From an uncultured Flavobacteriales bacterium (GTDB lineage Bacteria; Bacteroidota; Bacteroidia; Flavobacteriales_D; Parvicellaceae): 64,000 bases of DNA. Below, in pieces: positions 17,924-25,661 of this stretch. Every line of letters begins with the position of its first letter. Position 1 is the stretch's first letter. Where the stretch lies: assembly GCA_943788755.1 (NCBI GenBank), contig CALSRM010000003.1, positions 558,001-622,000 on the forward strand. The letters run 5' to 3'. Under the pieces are notes generated by a model that saw only the letters and a list, made by a program, of their open reading frames with translations, was not told the DNA's origin and made no database searches. Made by a program: the position numbers and the translations under genes.

Positions 17924-19089
17924 TATATGATTATAATTTTTCCTTGTTTGATGTTTTTTGATTTAGAAGCTATTCGGTAAATATAATTACCCCTTGGAAG
18001 GTCCGCGGCATCAATTACAAAAGTTGACTCCGTTACAGGATTTTGTTTTACAACCCTTCCTAAATTATCATATAATAAAAATACTGCTTTTGCTTGTAAA
18101 GTAAAAGGGCCTTTTATTGAGACAGTAAAAAAATCAGCTGTTGGATTGGGGTAAGTCTTGACTGTTATATCATTTTCTATTTCTTCTTCACTCACTAGCA
18201 TTGGGTCGTATTCCCAAAAATCCTTAAAGTTAGTTCCGTTTGTTCCGGTTCCAAGATATCCCCTGTCTCCAATGCTAAAACCTACAAGAAACCTTCTAGC
18301 TGAACCTAAAAATTCTTCAGCCTCAGTCCATGAGTTGGTGCTAGGGTCAAAAGCCCATGTTTCTCTGTTAACATCAGATAACCAGCCTACTCCATATCCT
18401 GCAACAACATATCCTTTTTCTAATACTGAAAACGCTACCGAACCTCCAGAAGATAACCCGGGGAAAGAAGCACGAGCCAACCATTGATCCGCAGAGGCTT
18501 TATACTCATAAAAAAGGCTTCCACTAATTATATAGCCACTGTTGCCAATAGAAAAAGCAGCACCCCAAATATCAAAGCTTACAGGAGCCGTTGCTTTGGT
18601 ATTCCATTGATCTGTAACCGGATCGTATTCATAAATATTTGAATTTTCAATCAGGTATCCTTTGTCTCCTATGCTAATCGCAGAAAGCTCGGACCCAGAG
18701 GCAGGAGGAGTTGCAATTAAAGACCACTGATTTGTTCCAGGATCGTATTCGCACCAGGAACTTCCTATAAAGACACCAGACCCTACATATCCTTTTGTGC
18801 CGACAGAAAAAGCCGACGTTCCATAATCTTGACCTAAAAGGTAGTCAGCTTTTTGGGTCCAAGAGTTGGTTGCTGGTTCAAATTCCCACCAATCAGAAAA
18901 GGCAAAATTAACGCCAGTTCCGTTTACGTGCCCCAAACCAATATATCCTTTTTGGCCAATAGAAACTCCGGTAGCCCGGTGTCTAGCAACACCCCCTAAA
19001 TTTTCTTTTTTTACCCATTGCCCCGCAAGTAAATCCGAAAAAGGGCTTAAGAATAAAATTAAAATAAGAAGAAGATTCTTCACTTTCAT
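17923..19089 (-). CDS. Secreted Kelch-repeat protein with T9SS type A sorting domain (paralogue 2)
   Basis: A protein of 388 residues: a signal peptide (about 1-23, ending DLLAGQ), Kelch blocks beginning VKKENLGGVARHRATGVSIG, then GYVGSGVF, GYLIENSN, GYIISGSL, GYVVAGYG and GYLGTGTNG, and a type A C-terminal domain (TYPNPTADFFTVSI ... GKIIII). The middle blocks are shorter and more diverged than in the sister genes (SNIYEYDP, SLFYEYKA), so one blade may have been lost or remodelled. The first and last blocks closely match paralogue 1. The gene lies 10 bases after paralogue 1. Confidence 0.88.
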   Translation of the reverse strand: MKVKNLLLILILFLSPFSDLLAGQWVKKENLGGVARHRATGVSIGQKGYIGLGHVNGTGVNFAFSDWWEFEPATNSWTQKADYLLGQDYGTSAFSVGTKGYVGSGVFIGSSWCEYDPGTNQWSLIATPPASGSELSAISIGDKGYLIENSNIYEYDPVTDQWNTKATAPVSFDIWGAAFSIGNSGYIISGSLFYEYKASADQWLARASFPGLSSGGSVAFSVLEKGYVVAGYGVGWLSDVNRETWAFDPSTNSWTEAEEFLGSARRFLVGFSIGDRGYLGTGTNGTNFKDFWEYDPMLVSEEEIENDITVKTYPNPTADFFTVSIKGPFTLQAKAVFLLYDNLGRVVKQNPVTESTFVIDAADLPRGNYIYRIASKSKNIKQGKIIII

Positions 19090-19099
19090 ATTCGCGGAC

Positions 19100-20329
19100 T
19101 TAATTTAAAATTATTTTGCCCACTTTCACGGATGCGCTATTATAAACAAGGTGATAGAAATACACGCCTCTTTCGAAACTCTCTACATTAACTTGAAGAT
19201 TGCTAGAGATAAAGTCAGCGCTTGTTAACAATTGACCTGTTGCGGAAAACAATTGAAATTCACAGCCATTTGATTTCATTTGTTCAGGAATGTTTGAAAA
19301 ATCTACGGTAAAGTAATCTGTTGCTGGATTTGGATAGGTTGTTACTTGAGGTAAGCCATCTTCTAGCTCATTGTCCGAGAGCAAATAATCAAATTCCCAA
19401 AAATCTTTAAAATTTGTCCCGTTTGTCCCTAAACCAACGTATGCACTATTGCCAATTGTAAATGCAACCAAATACCTTCTAGCCATTCCGAAAAAATCCT
19501 GAATTTGAACCCAGGTATTTGTTGTTGGGTCGTATTCCCAAAAGTCGTTATAATTTGTTCCGCTTGATTGGTCATCTCCCGTTCCGATAAACCCTTTTCC
19601 ATAAACAGAAAACCCGGTTGCTTCCATTCTAGGAGTTGTCCCAACATTCGCTTTTTGAATCCATAAGTTGGTTGAGGGTGTGTATTCCCAAAAATCGTTC
19701 AGTGAATTTCCCCAAGTTGAAGATCCTCCAGTTCCAACATACCCCTTATCGTTTAATTCAAAAGCCACAGCAGAAGTTCTAGCAGCACCGGGCAATTGTG
19801 CAACTGTAGACCAACTATCTAGAGCTGGGTCATACTCATAAAAGTCTTTTGAAACCCCAGCCAGAGTTTGCCCTGTTCCAACATAACCCTTTCCGCCTAC
19901 CGCAAATGCAATAGCACCCCTTCTTGCAGGGCCAGGAAAATTTGCAACAGCAGTCCAAGTATTTGTTCCAACGTCATACCTATAAAACTCCGTTGTGTAG
20001 TCTCCACTTAAAATTCTTCCTGTTCCAACATAGGCTATATTATCAACAACAAAACAAGCGGCATGGTAATTTAAACCTCCCCCATAATTTGCTTTTTGTG
20101 TCCATGTGTTTGAGGCAGGATCATATTCCCAAATATCCTCGTATAATATGTTGCTTATTGCGTTAATATGTCCTAGGCCCATATAGCCTTTGTTACCTAT
20201 AGAAAAAGCAGTTGACCGATGCCGAGCATCACCGCCAAAATTTTGTTTTTTTACCCAAGAGTCAGCAAAGACATTTCCGCCAACAAAGAAAAACAAAAGC
20301 GTATATAGAAGAATATGAGCCCTATTCAT
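19100..20329 (-). CDS. Secreted Kelch-repeat protein with T9SS type A sorting domain (paralogue 1)
   Basis: A protein of 409 residues with a signal peptide (about 1-22, ending NVFAD). About six Kelch blocks follow: VKKQNFGGDARHRSTAFSIG, AYVGTGRIL, GYVGTGQTL, GYVGTGGSS, GFIGTGDDQ and AYVGLGTNG, with DFWEYDPTTNTW strands between. The type A C-terminal domain is TYPNPATDYFTVDF ... VGKIILN. Its ATG overlaps the end of the upstream GEVED-domain gene by eight bases. The near-identical opening shared with paralogue 2 suggests these two arose by the most recent duplication in the array. Surface or extracellular binding is the likely role; the ligand is unknown. Confidence 0.88.
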   Translation of the reverse strand: MNRAHILLYTLLFFFVGGNVFADSWVKKQNFGGDARHRSTAFSIGNKGYMGLGHINAISNILYEDIWEYDPASNTWTQKANYGGGLNYHAACFVVDNIAYVGTGRILSGDYTTEFYRYDVGTNTWTAVANFPGPARRGAIAFAVGGKGYVGTGQTLAGVSKDFYEYDPALDSWSTVAQLPGAARTSAVAFELNDKGYVGTGGSSTWGNSLNDFWEYTPSTNLWIQKANVGTTPRMEATGFSVYGKGFIGTGDDQSSGTNYNDFWEYDPTTNTWVQIQDFFGMARRYLVAFTIGNSAYVGLGTNGTNFKDFWEFDYLLSDNELEDGLPQVTTYPNPATDYFTVDFSNIPEQMKSNGCEFQLFSATGQLLTSADFISSNLQVNVESFERGVYFYHLVYNSASVKVGKIILN

Positions 20330-21800
20330 TGTTTACTATGATTAATTGCTTTGTCTGCCACTCAGCATTTCTATCCTGTATCTTAACGAAATATGAACCG
20401 GAATTTATAAAGGAAATATCTAGCGCAGCAATTCCAGCCCTGTTGGATGCACTTAACACTTTTCTGCCTTGAATATCAAAGATGTCTACCTTTGAAATAA
20501 GGCCGCCTGAGAAATTAAGAAGATCTTCTGCTGGGTTGGGATACAGATTAAAAGAGGTCTTTAAATTTTGCCCAATTCCAACATTCAATTCTTCGGTAAT
20601 ATTAATAATATACTCTCCGCTTTCAATGTTCCAACCCTCTACAACAGCATAAAGAGAATCGTAACCTCCTGACGCAAAAGTAACTTCGGATTCCCCAGAA
20701 CTACATGAAATACCGTCGTCATTAAATGCAATTACATTTAAATTGACATCTAGTATAGTTAAGTAAGTGTCAAATGATGAATTGCATAGACTTACTTTTG
20801 TATTAGCAGCTGAAGGATTAACACCAAACTTATAAAAAACATCTGGAGAATTATACACCGCTGACTGGCTAGAGTAGCAAATTACATTGCTATTTGTGTC
20901 AACATAAGGGATAGACTGAACTATTATTGCCTCTGTACTGTTGTCGCCATCAAAGCCCGTACAGTCAATACCTCCAGTAATAAAAATGCTAAATTCTACA
21001 ACAGAACCCCAAGTAAAACTAGCACAAGGGTCCAGTGGAAGAGATCCCTGTTCTTGCTGTGTTACGCGCATAGTGGTCGCGCCTGAAACAGCGATTCCAG
21101 GAACAAAAAAGTTAAAATTAGTTAATGCTGAAGGTGGGGTTCCTTGCCAGGAACCAATTGATTCTGTAGGTTCATAAACACTATTTTGGTTCCAGTCAAC
21201 CCAAGCTTCTCCAGCTCCGCCATAATTACCTCCACAAGTTCCAAACTGAGCAGTTGCTGAGTAATTTCCACCAGCAGATAAATCAGCACCTAAGGTGGTT
21301 TGGTCTTCAACACCAAGAACACCAGGGCAGCCAATGTAGTTAATTTGTGAAGTATTTCCAAGCAAGAAAAAAGACTCTAAATTAGAGTCCGCATTATCAG
21401 ACGGTCCGCCACCACAAGTAGAAACGGAGCAATTGCCAACTCCGGAAAATGCAGAGCCAATTGCGGGATTAGGACCATCGCTATACACCATCCCAGAAGG
21501 AGAAGACAAAGAGTAGGTGATTTCATCGTCATAAGTTCCAGAATTAAAGATAAGCTCGACACTTTGCCCAGCACAAACAACAATGTTTTCTAAAGCGTCA
21601 GGAACGCCATTAGGGACAGAAAATAGACCCTGTGAAGAGCCATTAACGATTACGTTTACCGAAGCTCCATTCCAGCCATCTCCATAACTATCTTGCATGT
21701 CCAATGTGTAATTGCAACATTGAGAATAACCGCTTGAAAACGACATTAAAACAATCCAACAAGCAACTATTTGATGTTTATAAAAAGCACATAAATTCAT
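20322..21800 (-). CDS. Secreted GEVED-domain protein with T9SS type A sorting domain
   Basis: A protein of 492 residues. A signal peptide (about 1-27, ending SGYSQ) is followed by a beta module with the motif DMQDSYGDGWNGASVNV (about 34-50). A GEVED-like domain (GGAGEAWVDWNQNSVYEPTE, about 205-225, through AVSGATTMRVTQQEQ) comes next. Then there is a PPC-like region (YVDTNSNVICYSSQ ... FDTYLTILD) and a type A sorting domain (LYPNPAEDLLNFSGG ... KQLIIVNNE). GEVED modules are common in secreted proteins of marine Bacteroidota, often next to proteases or adhesion modules; no catalytic domain is present here. It is the first gene of the eight-gene minus-strand run down to 14001, so the Kelch genes may depend on its promoter. 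Confidence 0.87.
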   Translation of the reverse strand: MNLCAFYKHQIVACWIVLMSFSSGYSQCCNYTLDMQDSYGDGWNGASVNVIVNGSSQGLFSVPNGVPDALENIVVCAGQSVELIFNSGTYDDEITYSLSSPSGMVYSDGPNPAIGSAFSGVGNCSVSTCGGGPSDNADSNLESFFLLGNTSQINYIGCPGVLGVEDQTTLGADLSAGGNYSATAQFGTCGGNYGGAGEAWVDWNQNSVYEPTESIGSWQGTPPSALTNFNFFVPGIAVSGATTMRVTQQEQGSLPLDPCASFTWGSVVEFSIFITGGIDCTGFDGDNSTEAIIVQSIPYVDTNSNVICYSSQSAVYNSPDVFYKFGVNPSAANTKVSLCNSSFDTYLTILDVNLNVIAFNDDGISCSSGESEVTFASGGYDSLYAVVEGWNIESGEYIINITEELNVGIGQNLKTSFNLYPNPAEDLLNFSGGLISKVDIFDIQGRKVLSASNRAGIAALDISFINSGSYFVKIQDRNAEWQTKQLIIVNNE

Positions 21801-21823
21801 GTAGAATAGAGATTTAGCAGCCC

Positions 21824-21831
21824 TAAAGGTA
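21824..21831 (-). promoter_or_regulatory. Possible -7 box for the GEVED-Kelch operon (TACCTTTA)
   Basis: Read on the minus strand this is TACCTTTA, one base from TAnnTTTG, 23 bases upstream of the ATG at 21800. An A/T-rich run lies directly upstream. It is the only plausible box in the leader and would drive the whole operon. Confidence 0.35.
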
Positions 21832-21991
21832 CAATTTTTTTTTAAAAGTGATTTAGCTTATAGCTATCATTAAGGTAGTAATTTTTTTCATCGTTTTTAA
21901 TTTAATTAAATGTTGAGGGTTTGTCTTTCACTTATATAGACGTACAAAAGTCATAACAAGGGGGGGCTTTTTGAACAGGGGTCCAAAAGCG

Positions 21992-22261
21992 TTATTTTCT
22001 TAAAAGAAACCGCGTTCCTAGTATGATTACAACCATCCCTCCAACACTAAGAATAATTATCCATATCCCACTATTCTCATTATAGAGGCTTTTTTTCTTA
22101 TCAGTGTTGTTTTCTTCATAAACTTGGGTTTCTTCAACTTCTTCAGGAAGTATTGAAAACATTCTTTTTTCCATAGCAATTGTATCAGAGCTCCAGCCAC
22201 AAGGAAACACTAAAAAGAAATTAATCCAAAGAAAAAAAGTAAGCGCAAATCGTTTAAGCAT
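21992..22261 (-). CDS. Small membrane protein of unknown function
   Basis: A protein of 89 residues that I do not recognise. An N-terminal hydrophobic stretch (MLKRFALTFFLWINFFLVF) may be a signal peptide or anchor. A polar acidic middle (LPEEVEETQVYEENNTDKKK) follows, and a second hydrophobic helix (about 66-86, WIIILSVGGMVVIILGTRF) ends in a basic LLRK tail. The topology therefore looks bitopic, with a short periplasmic loop. It stands alone between the GEVED operon and the kinase gene, each with its own signals. Its coding status rests on the plausible two-helix topology and its own promoter-like box. Confidence 0.55.
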   Translation of the reverse strand: MLKRFALTFFLWINFFLVFPCGWSSDTIAMEKRMFSILPEEVEETQVYEENNTDKKKSLYNENSGIWIIILSVGGMVVIILGTRFLLRK

Positions 22262-22275
22262 AGCAGATGTTTTTA

Positions 22276-22283
22276 TAAAGATA
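22276..22283 (-). promoter_or_regulatory. Possible -7 box for the small membrane protein gene (TATCTTTA)
   Basis: On the minus strand TATCTTTA, one mismatch to TAnnTTTG, lies 14 bases upstream of the ATG at 22261. Weak evidence on its own. Confidence 0.3.
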
Positions 22284-22372
22284 AATAAATCAAGTTAATC
22301 TATAAATGCAAGTAGAAGGAACGGAACAGCCAACTCTTACATCTTTAGAAATAACGTGATAAGGTTCAAAAA

Positions 22373-22404
22373 AAAGCCTCTCAAAATTAATCGAGAGGCT
22401 TTTT
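22373..22404 (-). terminator. Intrinsic terminator downstream of the PfkB kinase gene
   Basis: AAAGCCTCTC and GAGAGGCTTT form a 10-bp stem with a 10-base loop. On the minus strand it is followed by a long run of T. It starts about 22 bases after the kinase stop codon. Confidence 0.85.
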
Positions 22405-22426
22405 AAAGATTAGTCTTGAGGTTTAC

Positions 22427-23431
22427 TTATGCCTCAACAAATAGTTCGTTTAATATTTCTTTGGCTTGGCTCGATTCAAGTCTAGGGCCAAACTGAGTTA
22501 CTACTTTAGATGAAGCCATAGAAGCAAGTTTTCCTGCGTCCGCAAAGCTTTTTCCGTTTGTAATTCCATACATAAATGCTCCCGCAAATAAATCTCCCGC
22601 CCCGTTTGTATCAATCGCATCTACTTTATTAGGCTCAATATCAATGAAAGCTTTTCCATCAAAAACGATTGCACCTTTTTCTCCAAGGGTAATTACGAAT
22701 TTCTCAGCAGAACTCTTTAAAGACTCTTGTGCTTCTGATAGATTGTTTTTCCCGGTATACAACATAGCTTCTTCTTCATTGCAGAACAGTAAATCAACCC
22801 CGGCACCAACTAACGATACCATTGGCTCTTTAAAATACTTTACCATAGCTGGATCAGAAAATGTTAATGCAGTTTTAACTCCATTATCTTCTGCTAATTT
22901 CTTTGCATGTTTCATCGCATCCTGACCATTGCCGGAGGTCACTAAATAGCCCTCAATGTATAAGTACTCGGAATCTTTAAGAGCAGCCTCTTTGATTTCA
23001 GATTTGGAATACGACTCAGTTATTCCCAAAAAAGTGTTCATAGTTCTTGAGGCGTCTTCAGTAGTCATTACCAAACACTTTCCCGTAATTCCAGCTGCCA
23101 GAGCTTCCGATTGAAGGTTTGAATCTACCCCATTGGAGTTTAGGTCTTTTTTGTAAAACTGCCCTAATTCATCATTCGCAACTTTACAAGAGTAATAGCT
23201 AGACCCACCAAATTGACTAACCGCAATAATTGAATTTGCTGCAGAGCCTCCGCATTGCATGTTGCTATTATTCATGTTAATAGCATTTGAAATTCTGGTT
23301 TGATTCTCTTCATCAACCAATGTCATTAGTCCTTTTTCAATGCTGTTGTCCTGCAAAAATTTATCATCAACTTCGGTTACTATATCAACCAAAGCATTGC
23401 CTATTCCGTATACATTGTATTTTTTGCTCAT
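22427..23431 (-). CDS. PfkB-family carbohydrate kinase, probably adenosine kinase
   Basis: A 334-residue ribokinase-fold enzyme. The N-terminus (YNVYGIGNALVDIV) fits the family start. A glycine-rich GGSAANSI segment (about 57-64) contacts the sugar, and DTNGAGDLFAGAFMYG (about 280-295) is the second PfkB signature with the catalytic Asp. Bacteroidota homologues with this N-terminus are usually called adenosine kinase (adenosine to AMP), but substrate cannot be read from sequence with certainty. I start at the ATG at 23431. The open frame runs back to 23551, but those 40 residues are unconserved and a perfect -7 box lies inside them. It is monocistronic, with its own terminator. Confidence 0.88.
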   Translation of the reverse strand: MSKKYNVYGIGNALVDIVTEVDDKFLQDNSIEKGLMTLVDEENQTRISNAINMNNSNMQCGGSAANSIIAVSQFGGSSYYSCKVANDELGQFYKKDLNSNGVDSNLQSEALAAGITGKCLVMTTEDASRTMNTFLGITESYSKSEIKEAALKDSEYLYIEGYLVTSGNGQDAMKHAKKLAEDNGVKTALTFSDPAMVKYFKEPMVSLVGAGVDLLFCNEEEAMLYTGKNNLSEAQESLKSSAEKFVITLGEKGAIVFDGKAFIDIEPNKVDAIDTNGAGDLFAGAFMYGITNGKSFADAGKLASMASSKVVTQFGPRLESSQAKEILNELFVEA

Positions 23432-23474
23432 TCCGTAATTAATTTCGTTTTCAATGTTTTTGTGAAGTTTTTTG

Positions 23475-23482
23475 CAAATGTA
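23475..23482 (-). promoter_or_regulatory. -7 promoter box for the PfkB kinase gene (TACATTTG)
   Basis: A perfect TAnnTTTG match on the minus strand, 43 bases upstream of the chosen ATG. It lies within the upstream extension of the open frame and so argues against the longer start. Confidence 0.6.
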
Positions 23483-23582
23483 TTGTATAATAATAAACTT
23501 TCTACTATCATTGCACCCCCAAATTAGGGAAACCAGTATGGCCTTTAGCAAACTTTTTATTTTTGCTAAATAACATAGAAAA

Positions 23583-23656
23583 GCTTCTTTAGCTCAGCTG
23601 GTTAGAGCATCTGACTGTTAATCAGAGGGTCCAAGGTTCGAGTCCTTGAAGAAGCG
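23583..23656 (+). tRNA. tRNA-Asn (anticodon GTT)
   Basis: A complete cloverleaf can be folded. The acceptor stem is GCTTCTT/AAGAAGC and the D-arm contains AGCTCAGCTGGTTAGAGC. The anticodon stem TCTGA/TCAGA has loop CTGTTAA, with GTT as anticodon. The T-arm is CAAGG-TTCGAGT-CCTTG. The discriminator base is G and the CCA end is not encoded. It lies about 340 bases upstream of asnS, which encodes the enzyme that charges it, on the same strand. A terminator follows within eight bases, so read-through into asnS is unlikely to be its main expression route. Confidence 0.97.
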
Positions 23657-23663
23657 CAAAATA

Positions 23664-23692
23664 AAAGCTAACCGAAAGGTTGGCTTTTTTTG
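23664..23692 (+). terminator. Intrinsic terminator of the tRNA-Asn gene
   Basis: AGCTAACC, loop GAAA and GGTTGGCT form an 8-bp stem with one G-T pair and a stable GNRA tetraloop, followed by seven T. It directly follows the tRNA 3' end. Confidence 0.85.
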
Positions 23693-23998
23693 TTTAGAGA
23701 TGTGAAGGACTGGAAGCGTTGTATTGAACTTTTGAAATATTTATCCTGAGCCGAAGGGAGTCCTAGAACCGAACGAAGTGAGTTCATGAGAGGAGCGAAT
23801 AACTTTGAGCGCAAAATAAACCGCAGTAGCAATGATACTTCTGAGGTTTTTTGTTTTCTGAAAGAATTGCGTGATAAGGATTAATTCTATCCCTTTTTTA
23901 GAAGCTTCCCTCCAAATTCAAGATTTAGTTCATTTAAGGGTTATTGTTTTGTTAAAAGTTCGTTTTTTTGTGGTTGAAAACAAATTCAATTAGAAATA
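23693..23998 (+). other. Non-coding stretch between tRNA-Asn and asnS with partial repeat of the tRNA tail
   Basis: I find no gene here. The 13-mer AGCGCAAAATAAA that spans the tRNA 3' end (23653-23665) recurs at 23808-23820. There it is again followed by a hairpin-like AAACCGCAG...CTGAGGTTT and a T run (about 23818-23853). Before it, GAACGAAGTGAGTTC at 23771-23785 holds short inverted arms. This looks like a decayed duplicate of the tRNA tail and terminator or a small palindromic intergenic element. A promoter for asnS should lie in the last 100 bases, but no clean TAnnTTTG box is visible. Confidence 0.45.
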
Positions 23999-25435
23999 AT
24001 GTCTAGAATTAAAGTTAAAGCTGCTTTAGCAAGCAAACTAAGAGAAGAGGTATTAGTAAAGGGATGGGTAAGAGCATTTAGAAGCAATCGATTTATTGCT
24101 TTGAATGATGGTTCGTGTCTATCTAATTTGCAAGTGGTTGTAGATTTCGAAAACTTTGACGAAGCACTATTAAAGAAAGTAACCATTGGAGCAGCAGTTT
24201 CTATTACGGGAAAATTAGTTGAATCTCAAGGGAAGGGACAATCTGTTGAAGTGGAAGCAATACATATAGAAGTTCTTGGAGAAGCAGATCCTGAAGAGGT
24301 TCAAAAAACAATTTTACAGCCTAAAAAGCATAGTTTAGAATTATTAAGAGAACAGGCGCATTTACGTTTTAGAACAAATACGTTTGGAGCTGTTTTTAGA
24401 ATTAGACATGCAATGGCATATGCTATCCACAAGTATTTTAACGACAATGGATTTTTCTATTTACATGCACCAATATTAACAGCTTCAGATGCTGAAGGAG
24501 CGGGTGAAATGTTTAGAGCAACAGTGCTAGACCCGCAAAATCCTCCAACAACTGAAGATGGGAAAGTGGATTTCTCTGAGGACTTTTTTGGAAAAGAAAC
24601 CAACTTAACAGTATCTGGTCAATTAGAAGCAGAGCTGGGCGCTATGGCGCTGGGACAAGTGTATACTTTTGGGCCAACTTTTCGAGCTGAAAATTCAAAT
24701 ACTTCTCGGCATTTAGCTGAATTTTGGATGATAGAGCCTGAAATCGCTTTTGGAGATTTGAATGACGATATGGATTTAAGTGAAGACTTTTTAAAATACC
24801 TGATCCGTTATGCATTGGAAAATTGCAAAGAAGATTTAGAATTTCTTAATGAAAGAGAAAAGAAAGAAGATGCACAAAAACCAACAGCAGAGAGAAACGA
24901 GCTTTCACTAATCGAAAGAATGGAGCTTGTTATCGCCAACGATTTCGAAAGAATTAGTTATACAGAAGCGATTAGAATTTTAGAAAATTCTAAGCCATTC
25001 AAGAAAAAGAAATTTAAATTCCCAGTAAGTTGGGGCGTAGATTTAGCAAGTGAACACGAACGTTTTTTAGTAGAAAAACATTTCAAAAAACCTGTTATTA
25101 TTTTTGATTATCCAAAAGAGATAAAGTCGTTTTATATGCGAAACAATGATGATGGAAAAACTGTTGCAGCCATGGATGTTTTGTTCCCTGGAATTGGAGA
25201 GATAATTGGTGGTTCTCAAAGAGAGGAAAGAATGAGTGAGTTAAAGCAAAAAATGAAAGACTTTAATGTCGAGGAAGAAGGGTTGTGGTGGTACTTAGAC
25301 ACACGAAAATTTGGAACAGCTCCGCATGCTGGTTTTGGACTTGGGTTTGAACGGCTAGTAATGTTTGTCTCAGGAATGACCAATATTAAAGACGTAATTC
25401 CATTCCCAAGAACACCAAAAAATGCAGAATTTTAA
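23999..25435 (+). CDS. asnS: Asparaginyl-tRNA synthetase
   Basis: A class IIb aminoacyl-tRNA synthetase of 478 residues, normal length. The N-terminal OB-fold anticodon-binding domain (about 15-110, [20 protein letters not shown]) precedes the catalytic core. The core has motif 2 [20 protein letters not shown] (about 222-241) and motif 3 [12 protein letters not shown] (about 450-462). The insertion [11 protein letters not shown] is characteristic of AsnS rather than AspS. It charges tRNA-Asn in the cytoplasm. Its presence means Asn-tRNA need not come from amidation of Asp-tRNA. The start is the ATG at 23999; no strong ribosome-binding site is seen, as is usual in this phylum. It is followed after about 230 bases by rpoN. 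Confidence 0.97.
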   Translation: MSRIKVKAALASKLREEVLVKGWVRAFRSNRFIALNDGSCLSNLQVVVDFENFDEALLKKVTIGAAVSITGKLVESQGKGQSVEVEAIHIEVLGEADPEEVQKTILQPKKHSLELLREQAHLRFRTNTFGAVFRIRHAMAYAIHKYFNDNGFFYLHAPILTASDAEGAGEMFRATVLDPQNPPTTEDGKVDFSEDFFGKETNLTVSGQLEAELGAMALGQVYTFGPTFRAENSNTSRHLAEFWMIEPEIAFGDLNDDMDLSEDFLKYLIRYALENCKEDLEFLNEREKKEDAQKPTAERNELSLIERMELVIANDFERISYTEAIRILENSKPFKKKKFKFPVSWGVDLASEHERFLVEKHFKKPVIIFDYPKEIKSFYMRNNDDGKTVAAMDVLFPGIGEIIGGSQREERMSELKQKMKDFNVEEEGLWWYLDTRKFGTAPHAGFGLGFERLVMFVSGMTNIKDVIPFPRTPKNAEF

Positions 25436-25547
25436 ATCTATACTCTGCTCATTTATTTTAATGCTTTTATCAGCCCAACAATCTCTCGTCCCTGCCATTA
25501 GAGAAACAATAGCCCAAAAGCAAAAATTTCGTTTTAACATGGTTTAG
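25422..25547 (+). CDS. Possible small secreted peptide or gene remnant overlapping the end of asnS
   Basis: An open frame of 41 residues starts at an ATG inside the last codons of asnS, in a different frame. It opens with what looks like a signal peptide ([18 protein letters not shown], then QQSLVP) and ends after a basic stretch ([10 protein letters not shown]). Overlapping start and export-like N-terminus are what a coupled gene would show, but the mature part is only about 22 residues. It may be the stump of a truncated secreted protein gene. The region between it and rpoN holds nothing else I recognise. Low confidence. Confidence 0.3.
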   Translation: MQNFKSILCSFILMLLSAQQSLVPAIRETIAQKQKFRFNMV

Positions 25548-25661
25548 TTTTTAATAAATGTAAAAAATAAAACTTATTTAATTCTTTTTGTAGGCTGCAA
25601 ATCAATAATAGCTTACTTTAGATTTCGGTTATGGGGTTACAAATAGAACCCTCCTTTTATT

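Noticed and set aside
14001-21800. Plus-strand ORFs opposite the Kelch genes
   Set aside because: They are antisense shadows of repeated codons in the Kelch and sorting domains, without starts, promoters or family features.
23432-23551. Longer N-terminus of the PfkB kinase
   Set aside because: It contains a perfect -7 box and has no family similarity; the ATG at 23431 begins the conserved sequence.
23693-23998. T-box or other tRNA-sensing leader of asnS
   Set aside because: No T-box core (the AGGGUGGNACCGCG-type sequence) is present, and T-boxes are not typical of Bacteroidota.
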